DNA from: CAMLHP01 sp035712285
Lineage (GTDB): Bacteria > Gemmatimonadota > Gemmatimonadetes > Gemmatimonadales > GWC2-71-9
DNA length: 5,513 nucleotides
Assembly (NCBI GenBank): GCA_035712285.1
Contig: DASTBA010000057.1
Coordinates: 1-5,513, forward strand
Reading direction: 5' to 3'
The position numbers were made by a program, and so were the translations under genes. Below, piece after piece: positions 1 through 5,513 of the stretch. A model generated the notes under the pieces. It did no database searches and was not told where the DNA came from. It saw only the letters and a program-made list of their open reading frames with translations. Each line of letters begins with the position of its first letter. Position 1 is the first letter of the stretch.

Positions 1-802
<802 letters not shown>

Positions 803-808
803 TCAGGA

Positions 809-962
809 TGTCACTCCGAGCGCAGCGAACTTCTGTCACCCTGAGCGCAGCGAAGGGGCGAACGGCGGGCGTGAGAGAAACACCTGTCACCCTGAGCGCA
901 GCGAAGGGGCGAACGGCGGGTGTGGGATAAACATCTGTCACCCTGAGCGCAGCGAAGGGGCG
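809..962 (+). repeat. Array of short interspersed repeats (51-bp period), 4 copies
   Basis: The core TGTCACCCTGAGCGCAGCGA followed by AGGGGCG occurs at 834-860, 885-911 and 936-962, exactly 51 bp apart. A degenerate first copy lies at 809-829 (TGTCACTCCGAGCGCAGCGAA). The 24-bp stretches between cores (861-884 and 912-935) are near-identical, differing at 4 positions, so the true unit is 51 bp. The core has short CCCT/AGGG inverted arms. The period is a multiple of three and the repeats contain no stop codon in several frames, which creates spurious ORFs on both strands. This is a common interspersed repeat type in GC-rich environmental bacteria. The array fills the gap between thiC and the nuclease gene. 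Confidence 0.9.
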
Positions 963-1261
963 GAGCGTTGCGTATCAAGGGTCTGATCGTCGAGGTTCCT
1001 CCAGCCCGGATTCATGCGCTCGATCATTTCAAGCTTGCGCCTCCGGCGCATGCCCTTGATCTGTTTCTCGCGCGCGATGGCCGCCAGCACATTGGCGGTC
1101 TGCTCCCAGTAAACGAGCCGGTTCATGCCGTGGGCCGATGCATACCCCGGCGTGTGGCCATTGCGATGCTCCCAGAGCCGGCGCTCGATGCCGGTGGTGA
1201 CGCCTACGTACAGTTCTCGTGCCTCGTTGGCGAGGATATAGACGAAGCAGCGCTTTGACAT
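938..1261 (-). CDS. GIY-YIG nuclease superfamily protein (small, COG2827-like)
   Basis: A 107-aa protein forms a single GIY-YIG nuclease domain. Visible motifs are FVYIL (Tyr8) and ELYVGVT (Tyr18) in place of GIY and YIG, GIERRLWEHRNG with the conserved Arg (27/28), REKQIKG with the likely metal-binding catalytic Glu65, and the family ending NPGWRNL (84-90). Length matches the stand-alone predicted endonucleases of this group, whose cellular role is not settled. I chose ATG 1259-1261 (MSKRCFVYIL) because the domain begins there; the frame is open upstream to 1492 but that part is repeat-derived and non-homologous. AAGGGG of the flanking repeat lies about 12 bases upstream of the ATG and may act as a weak ribosome binding site. 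The last residues (SLRSG) and the TGA stop (938-940) come from the repeat on the other side. The gene opposes thiC and diverges from hemA. Confidence 0.85.
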   Translation of the reverse strand: MSKRCFVYILANEARELYVGVTTGIERRLWEHRNGHTPGYASAHGMNRLVYWEQTANVLAAIAREKQIKGMRRRRKLEMIERMNPGWRNLDDQTLDTQRSAPSLRSG

Positions 1262-1272
1262 GCCGTATTTCG

Positions 1273-1298
1273 GCCCCTTCGCTGCGCTCAGGGTGACA
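1273..1298 (-). repeat. Inverted copy of the short interspersed repeat
   Basis: This is a perfect 26-bp reverse complement of the core at 936-961. It sits just upstream of the GIY-YIG start codon, so the nuclease gene is bracketed by an inverted pair. It is the only minus-oriented copy in the window. Confidence 0.9.
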
Positions 1299-1473
1299 TG
1301 GGAAGTCCGGTCAGTCGACTCAATCTCGCAGCATGGTTCCAGGGTAGCGGACCAATCGAGCGCCGTCGGTAGCGGATTTGTCCCTGTGACACCCGCCAGC
1401 CCAGTATCGCTACGGATCACAGTCCGGAATGACGCGGATGGCAGGCGCGCGGGGGGCGAAATAATCTTCCCGC
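1299..1473. other. Non-coding leader upstream of hemA
   Basis: This 175-bp region lies between the nuclease gene's upstream repeat and hemA, the two genes being divergent. It should hold promoters for both. I could not find a convincing -35/-10 pair; TTGTCC at 1378-1383 has no well-spaced -10. TAA at 1462-1464 closes the hemA frame upstream. GGGGGG at 1451-1456 is too far from the GTG (17 bases) to be a good Shine-Dalgarno site. No tRNA, riboswitch or strong hairpin was recognised. Confidence 0.5.
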
Positions 1474-2604
1474 GTGCTCGACCAATCTCCATTTCACGTC
1501 ACCACCATCCATCATCGCAACGCCCCGCTGACCGTCCGGGAGTCGGTGGCGCTGGACACCATGGCCATCGGTGCCATGCTGGCTTCCGCCAGCGCCGAAG
1601 GCCGGGCGGTGGTGCCGCTCTCCACCTGCAACCGGACCGAGTGCTACGCCTGGGGTGAAGACGTTGCGGCCGACGGGGCATCGCTGCGGTCGGCTGGCGG
1701 CGAGCATCTCTCCGGGCGCCACGCCGCGCGACATCTCTTCGCGGTGGCCGCCGGGCTCGAGTCGCAGCTGGTGGGGGAGACGGAGATTCTGGGCCAGGTG
1801 CGCCTGGCCTGGCTCCGTGCCCGGGCCGCCGGCGCCACCAACGAATCGGTCAACCTGATCTTCTCCCACGCACTGGCCGCCGGCCGCCTCGTTCGGCGCG
1901 ACACTTGGCTCGGCCGCCATCCCCTGTCGGTCATGGCGGCCGGCATGCGCCGCCTGCTGGCCGACGGCCGCCCCGAACGGCTGGTCCTGCTCGGCGCGGG
2001 CCAGGTGGCACACGGTGTGGCGCACGAGCTTGCGTCCCACGGGATATCATCGGTGACGATCGTATGCCGCCGTCCGGGCGCCGCCGCCCCGCTGGTCGAG
2101 GGCAAGGCGGGATGGCAGATCGCGGGCTGGCCCGACCTCGCCGCGACCGTGGCCGGTGCGGACGTCGTCATCGCTGCCACCGCGGCTCGGACTCCGGTGT
2201 TGCTCCCCTCGCATGTCGGCGGCGCCCTCCGGGCGGTCCTGGATCTCGGCATGCCGCGGAACGTGGATCCTGCGGTGGGCGCCATCGCGGGGGTGCACCT
2301 GATCAGTCTCGAGGATCTGCGCCCGCCCGCCTGCGCCGAGGGGTCGCCGCAGCTGGCCGACGCATGGCACATCGTGGAAGCGGAGCTGGACCGGCTGGAT
2401 GAGGCGCTGACGGCGCGGGCGCGGGCGCCGCGCCTGGCCGCGCTGCACCGCGAGGGAGCGCGCATCGCCGAGGAGGAGGCGGTGCGGGCGATCAGTGAGC
2501 TCGATGGCCTGGACGAGTCGAGCCGGGCACGGATCCGCCAGCTCGCCGATCGGGTCGCGCGGCGGGTGCTCTATCCGGCGTCGCGGGCCATTCGCGAGGC
2601 CTGA
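1474..2604 (+). CDS. hemA: Glutamyl-tRNA reductase HemA
   Basis: This enzyme reduces glutamyl-tRNA(Glu) with NADPH to glutamate-1-semialdehyde, the first committed step of the C5 route to heme. The 376-aa protein shows the three-domain order. The N-terminal catalytic domain has HHRNAPLTVRE (13-23) and STCNRTE with the nucleophile Cys52, followed by HLF (His87) and the family signature GLESQLVGETEILGQV (94-109). The NADPH-binding domain begins at VLLGAGQVAHGVA (about 171-183). The C-terminal helical dimerisation domain covers about 310-376. It is shorter than the usual roughly 420 aa, but nothing essential appears missing. The GTG start at 1474 is favoured because TAA at 1462-1464 stops the frame and the next in-frame ATG (1561) would delete the conserved N-terminal strand. 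No good Shine-Dalgarno is visible. The next gene converges (hemH), so no hem gene follows in the same transcript. Its last 34 bp overlap hemH in antisense. Confidence 0.95.
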   Translation: MLDQSPFHVTTIHHRNAPLTVRESVALDTMAIGAMLASASAEGRAVVPLSTCNRTECYAWGEDVAADGASLRSAGGEHLSGRHAARHLFAVAAGLESQLVGETEILGQVRLAWLRARAAGATNESVNLIFSHALAAGRLVRRDTWLGRHPLSVMAAGMRRLLADGRPERLVLLGAGQVAHGVAHELASHGISSVTIVCRRPGAAAPLVEGKAGWQIAGWPDLAATVAGADVVIAATAARTPVLLPSHVGGALRAVLDLGMPRNVDPAVGAIAGVHLISLEDLRPPACAEGSPQLADAWHIVEAELDRLDEALTARARAPRLAALHREGARIAEEEAVRAISELDGLDESSRARIRQLADRVARRVLYPASRAIREA

Positions 2605-3671
2605 GGCGCCGCCGGGTTCGGCACCTGCCGGCATTCCGGATTGGTGCAGCCGGGACAGCGAAGGGGATACTGCCCGCCGGCGACGGCGTCATCGGCCAGG
2701 TGCATGCGGACGATGTCGGCCATGGCGTCGAGAAATGTCGGCCGGTCGTTGAGCGCGGGCGCCCGCACGAATCGCGTGATGCCGGCCTGTTTCGCCACGT
2801 GGGCGTACTCGATGTCCAGCTCGCTCAGCGTCTCGATGTGATCGCTGGTGAACGCGATCGGCACCACCACCACGTTCTTTTCCCCGCTCTGCCCCAGCTG
2901 CCGGATCACCCGCTCGGTCGAGGGACCGAGCCAGCGCACCGGGCCCACCGCGCTCTGGTAGGAGAGCAGGTAGCGGGGGCGCCCTCCCAGCCGGTCCATC
3001 ACGCCCTGCACGCTGGCGCCGATCTCCTGCGGGTAGGGGTCGCCCCGGTCAATCACGCTGAGCGGCAGCGAATGGGCGCTGAACAGCAGGACGCTGCCCT
3101 CGCGCTCACCTTCCGGAATCTGCTCGAGGCCGGCCCGCGCCGACTCGGCCATCGCATCGAGGAATCCCGGATGCCGGTGCCACCGGTCGATCACGCTCCA
3201 GTGGAACGCCTCCCCGAGCTCCAGCCGTCGGACTTCGCGCCAGAGATGGTTGAGGCTGGAGCCGGTCGTGGCGCAGGAGAACTGGGGATACTGCGTGAAG
3301 GCGACGGCGTGCGTGATGCCGTCCGCCTGCATGGCCCGCAGGGCGTCCTCGCTGTTGGGCCGGGCATAGCGGAAGGCCACGTAGTACCGGTGCGGGGCCG
3401 TGGCGGGCGCCGCCTGGTCGAGGCGGTCCGTCATCGCCTGGCCCTGGAGACGGGTCCAGCGAAGAATCGGCGACCCGCCGCCGATGCCCTCGTACAGCCG
3501 GCGCACCCTGGGCGCACGCCGCCGGGCGATGAACGGCCCGAGCCACGACTGGAACGGGAGCTGGATGATCTCGCGGTCGGCGAAGAGTTCGAGGAGGAAG
3601 GGTTCGACTTCGGCGAGCGTGGCCGGGCCACCCAGGTTGAGCAGCACGATGCCGGTGCGTGAATCGGGCAT
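2571..3671 (-). CDS. hemH: Ferrochelatase HemH, [2Fe-2S] cluster type
   Basis: The 366-aa enzyme inserts Fe(II) into protoporphyrin IX to give protoheme, the last step of this heme branch. Signatures in order are VLLNLGGP (9-16), IGGGSPI (63-69), AFTQYPQFSCATTGSSLN (124-141), LLFSAHSLP with the catalytic His200, RGDPYPQE (209-216), WLGP (247-250) and FTSDHIETL with His278 and Glu280. The C-terminus carries C-x2-C-x4-C (Cys339, 342, 347). With Cys133 in the FSCATTGSS loop, these match the four [2Fe-2S] ligands of human ferrochelatase in place and spacing. Many bacterial HemH proteins lack this cluster. I start at ATG 3669-3671, where family homology begins; the frame is open further upstream but there overlaps the regulator gene. 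Only one base separates this ATG from the regulator's TAG, so translation is probably coupled. There is no clear Shine-Dalgarno. The stop (TAG, 2571-2573) lies within hemA. No signal peptide is seen. Confidence 0.96.
   Translation of the reverse strand: MPDSRTGIVLLNLGGPATLAEVEPFLLELFADREIIQLPFQSWLGPFIARRRAPRVRRLYEGIGGGSPILRWTRLQGQAMTDRLDQAAPATAPHRYYVAFRYARPNSEDALRAMQADGITHAVAFTQYPQFSCATTGSSLNHLWREVRRLELGEAFHWSVIDRWHRHPGFLDAMAESARAGLEQIPEGEREGSVLLFSAHSLPLSVIDRGDPYPQEIGASVQGVMDRLGGRPRYLLSYQSAVGPVRWLGPSTERVIRQLGQSGEKNVVVVPIAFTSDHIETLSELDIEYAHVAKQAGITRFVRAPALNDRPTFLDAMADIVRMHLADDAVAGGQYPLRCPGCTNPECRQVPNPAAPQASRMARDAG
2577..2601. other. Hairpin in the hemA/hemH convergent overlap
   Basis: Arms 2577-2585 and 2593-2601 pair at 8 of 9 positions (one G-G mismatch) around a 7-base loop. 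The hairpin sits at the 3' ends of both converging genes. It has no T-tract on either side, so it is not a classical intrinsic terminator. It could still serve as a transcript end stabiliser for both, or be chance in a GC-rich sequence. Confidence 0.35.
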
Positions 3672-3675
3672 TCTA
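3669..3675 (-). promoter_or_regulatory. Translational coupling site, regulator stop to hemH start (TAG-A-ATG)
   Basis: On the minus strand the regulator ends TAG, one base follows, then ATG of hemH. No strong Shine-Dalgarno sits at the usual distance. Ribosomes ending on the regulator are therefore the likely source of hemH initiation. This is inference from spacing. Confidence 0.6.
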
Positions 3676-4326
3676 TCTCGACACCAAGCCAGTCTCCAGC
3701 GCGAGTTTCGTGAGGCCCGCCACCGTCCGGACGCCGAGTTTCCGCATGAGACTCTCGCGGTGAGTCTCGACGGTACGGTGGCTGATGCCGAGCTCGCTCG
3801 CGATCTCCTTGTTGGTGCGCCCCAGCGCGATGCCCACCAGAACCTCCCGCTCGCGCGCGGTGAGCACATCCAGCGGGCCGGGCACGTCGCCCGCCTCGCC
3901 CCGCACCGCCGACCGGAGCCGGTGCGCGATCGGCGCACTGAAGTACTCGTCGCCCCGCTGGACGGTGCGGATTGCCTGGCGCAGTTCGGTGGCGGCGGAA
4001 TCCTTGAGCAGGTATCCGTGGGCGCCGGCGCGCACGCTCTCCAGCACGTACTCGGGGTTGTCGTGCATGCTGAGGATCAGCACCCGCGCGCCCGGCACCG
4101 AGCGCCGGATCCGCGACGCCGCCTGCAGCCCCGACTCGCCGGGCATGGTGATGTCCAGCAGCACCACGTCGGGATGGTGCGTCTCCGCCAGTTTCACCGC
4201 GTCGGCCCCGGTGGACGCCTCGGCCACGACGGCGAACCCCGGTTCGCCCTCGAGGACATGCCGGAGCCCCTCGCGCACCACCGTGTGGTCGTCGGCGACC
4301 AGCACGCGAATCGTCGTGTCCGTCAT
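3673..4326 (-). CDS. Response regulator, NarL/FixJ family (REC + LuxR-type HTH)
   Basis: A 217-aa two-domain DNA-binding regulator. The receiver domain (about 5-120) has the acidic pair Asp12/Asp13, the phosphoacceptor Asp58 (VVLLDITMPGESG), the switch Ser86 and Lys108 (GYLLKD). The LuxR-type output domain (about 155-217) shows LTAREREVL and the helix-turn-helix NKEIASELGISHRTVETHR. All key residues are present, so it should be activated by phosphorylation and bind DNA as a dimer. The partner is surely the HisKA_3 kinase encoded 17 bp upstream; these two families pair as a rule. The start ATG (4324-4326) gives the standard N-terminus IRVLVADDH; the ribosome binding site is weak (GAGG about 15 bases upstream). 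Its target genes are unknown. The coupled hemH downstream makes heme supply a candidate output, along with autoregulation of the operon. The receiver and HTH sequence are generic, so no specific named regulator can be assigned. Confidence 0.94.
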   Translation of the reverse strand: MTDTTIRVLVADDHTVVREGLRHVLEGEPGFAVVAEASTGADAVKLAETHHPDVVLLDITMPGESGLQAASRIRRSVPGARVLILSMHDNPEYVLESVRAGAHGYLLKDSAATELRQAIRTVQRGDEYFSAPIAHRLRSAVRGEAGDVPGPLDVLTAREREVLVGIALGRTNKEIASELGISHRTVETHRESLMRKLGVRTVAGLTKLALETGLVSR

Positions 4327-4343
4327 GGCTGCAATCTAGCGCC

Positions 4344-5513
4344 TCAGACCGGCAGCGTGACATCGAGCGTGAGGCCCTGGTGGCCGGCGTTCCGCAACAG
4401 TACGGAGCCGCCCAGCGCCGTGATGCGCTCGCGCATGCCGGCGAGTCCCATGTGCCCCTCGCGTTCGTACCGGTCGGTCGTCATGCCGGCCGGCAGGCCG
4501 CGGCCGTCGTCCTGGAGGGTGAGGCGCAACGCCGCGCTCTCGCGCACGATGGTCACGTCCACGCTGCTCGCCCCCGCGTGGCGCAGCACGTTGCTCAGCC
4601 CTTCCTGCAGGGCGCGGTAGAGCGCCAGTTCCGCGGCGGTGCCGAGCACCGGCAGTTCGTCGGGCGCGTCGAAGGAGAGCGTGATGCCGCGATCGCGGGT
4701 CATCTCGCCCGCGAGCGACCGGAGCGCCGGCAGGAGGCCGAGGTCGTCGAGGAGGGAGGGGCGGAGATCGTTCACCACGTTCCGGATGCTGCGGATGCCG
4801 GAGTCCACCAGGGTGAGGGCGCGGTCCAGCCGCGCCGCATCGGCACTGGCGGCGGCCGAACGCAGGAGCCCCAACTCGATTTTCACGGCGCTGAACAGCT
4901 GGGCCGACTCGTCATGCAGTTCCCGCGAGAGACGGCGGCGCTCCTCTTCATGCTGCGACACCATGCGGGCGCTGAGGCGTTCCAGCTCCCAGCGCCGCGC
5001 CTCGAGGCGCTCCGACAGCACCGAGTGCTCGAGGGCCGCACCCACCTGCTGGCCGAGGGCAAGAAGAAACCGCTGATCCAGTGCCGTGAACGGATCCCGC
5101 ACGTTGCCGGTGAGGAGCAGGGCCCCGTCCACCGCGCCGCCGCGGAAGATGGGCAGCGCCGAGGCAAAGCGCCGGGTGGCGTCGTCGCCCACCGCCCACG
5201 GCCGCCGGGCCCGCATCGCGCGCACGATGGCCTCCTTGTAGATCCCGGTGGGCGGCTGGCCGGCCCAGTCGGCGCAGGCGCCGGCGCCGCCGGCGAAGCT
5301 GTCCGGGGCGCGGTCCGGCAGGAACAGGGCGGTGCCGGTTACCCCCGGCAGCGAGAGCGGGCGCTCCAGCAGGATCCGGATGACTTCGCCGGTACGGGCG
5401 CCAAGCTGCAGGTCGGCGGACAGGGCGCTCAGCGCCTCGATGCCGCGCCGGAGATCGTCGAGCACCACGATCACGAAGCCGGCGCCGACCGCCAGCTCGA
5501 AGATGATGTCGAG
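4344..5513 (-). CDS. Sensor histidine kinase (membrane segment, GAF, HisKA_3, HATPase_c), N-terminus outside window
   Basis: The visible 389 residues are open to the window's right edge, so the gene is partial; GTG at 5472-5474 is not taken as the start because the frame continues upstream. Residues 1-18 (FELAVGAGFVIVVLDD) look like the end of a last membrane helix. A GAF-like domain follows (about 40-165), then a helical linker (LSERLEARRWELERLSARM). The HisKA_3 block EEERRRLSRELHDESAQ holds phosphoacceptor His200. The adjoining D-x3-Q (Asp201, Gln205) is the phosphatase motif known from NarX-type kinases, so it probably also dephosphorylates its partner. The ATPase domain has the N box EGLSNVLRHA (Asn308), DDGRG (335-339) and GHMGLAGMRER (353-363). 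It is the first visible gene of the operon, with the regulator 17 bp downstream and then hemH. The signal is unknown; GAF domains can bind small ligands or heme, but I see no diagnostic ligand motif. Confidence 0.94.
   Translation of the reverse strand, partial: LDIIFELAVGAGFVIVVLDDLRRGIEALSALSADLQLGARTGEVIRILLERPLSLPGVTGTALFLPDRAPDSFAGGAGACADWAGQPPTGIYKEAIVRAMRARRPWAVGDDATRRFASALPIFRGGAVDGALLLTGNVRDPFTALDQRFLLALGQQVGAALEHSVLSERLEARRWELERLSARMVSQHEEERRRLSRELHDESAQLFSAVKIELGLLRSAAASADAARLDRALTLVDSGIRSIRNVVNDLRPSLLDDLGLLPALRSLAGEMTRDRGITLSFDAPDELPVLGTAAELALYRALQEGLSNVLRHAGASSVDVTIVRESAALRLTLQDDGRGLPAGMTTDRYEREGHMGLAGMRERITALGGSVLLRNAGHQGLTLDVTLPV

Larger units (their letters stand above)
936..1298 (-). 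mobile_element. Possible repeat-bracketed GIY-YIG cassette
   Basis: This 363-bp unit has perfect 26-bp inverted ends (936-961 and 1273-1298) and holds only the GIY-YIG gene, which takes its stop codon from one end. I see no target-site duplication in the flanks (AACATC on the left, TGGGAAG on the right) and no transposase. The arrangement recalls REP repeats next to their RAYT genes, but mobility is an inference. The alternative is that an ordinary gene happens to sit among abundant repeats. Confidence 0.3.

Noticed and set aside
834..962. Regular repeats with 24-bp spacers, looking like a mini CRISPR array
   Set aside because: The two complete spacers are nearly identical to each other, there are no cas genes, and the core also occurs alone in inverted orientation at 1273-1298. 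It is an interspersed tandem repeat.
1378..1470. Possible hemA promoter elements (TTGTCC at 1378, AAATAATC near 1459)
   Set aside because: Spacing between them is wrong, and the second lies too close to the GTG start. No pair convinced me.
938..1492. Longer 184-aa reading of the GIY-YIG gene
   Set aside because: The extra N-terminal part (1262-1492) is translated from the inverted repeat and leader sequence and has no domain features. The nuclease fold begins right after ATG 1259-1261.
2700..3662. 320-aa plus-strand frame opposite hemH
   Set aside because: hemH on the minus strand has unmistakable ferrochelatase motifs through this interval. The opposite frame shows no family features.
3672..3938. 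N-terminal extension of ferrochelatase by 89 residues
   Set aside because: The extension is out-of-frame regulator sequence, Arg/Ser rich. Family homology starts at the ATG at 3671.
3400..4620. 406-aa plus-strand frame opposite hemH, the regulator and the kinase
   Set aside because: It crosses three clear minus-strand genes, has biased Arg/Ser/Pro composition, and shows no domain. It is a high-GC antisense shadow.

Overview
This GC-rich window reads like a chromosomal piece of a Gram-negative-type bacterium. Gemmatimonadota or a similar soil or groundwater lineage is my best guess. That rests on the high GC, the GTG starts, and the short TGTCACCCTGAGCGCAGCGA repeats that are scattered through such genomes. 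It is an inference, not a proven placement.

Layout, left to right. (1) Bases 1-802 hold the 3' part of thiC (thiamine pyrimidine synthase), cut by the window edge. Its C-terminal iron-sulfur module is present twice in tandem, in frame. (2) Bases 803-1298 hold a short direct-repeat array with a 51-bp period, then a 107-aa GIY-YIG nuclease gene on the minus strand. That gene lies between a perfect 26-bp inverted pair of the same repeat. (3) Bases 1299-1473 are a non-coding leader. (4) Bases 1474-2604 hold hemA (glutamyl-tRNA reductase) on the plus strand. (5) On the minus strand, reading inward from the right edge, a compact operon carries a GAF/HisKA_3 sensor kinase (its N-terminus lies beyond the window), a NarL-type response regulator and hemH (ferrochelatase). 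hemH ends inside the 3' end of hemA, on the opposite strand.

How the genes fit together: hemA and hemH are the first committed step and the last step of heme synthesis. They converge with a 34-bp antisense overlap. hemH starts one base after the stop codon of the response regulator, so it is almost certainly translationally coupled to the two-component system. This suggests, but does not prove, a link between the signal sensed and heme output. The ferrochelatase has the four cysteines that bind a [2Fe-2S] cluster in animal ferrochelatase.

The points most worth a second look are the doubled ThiC module, the repeat-flanked GIY-YIG gene, and the kinase-regulator-ferrochelatase operon with a cluster-type ferrochelatase. 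I see no CRISPR array, tRNA, rRNA or classical transposase.
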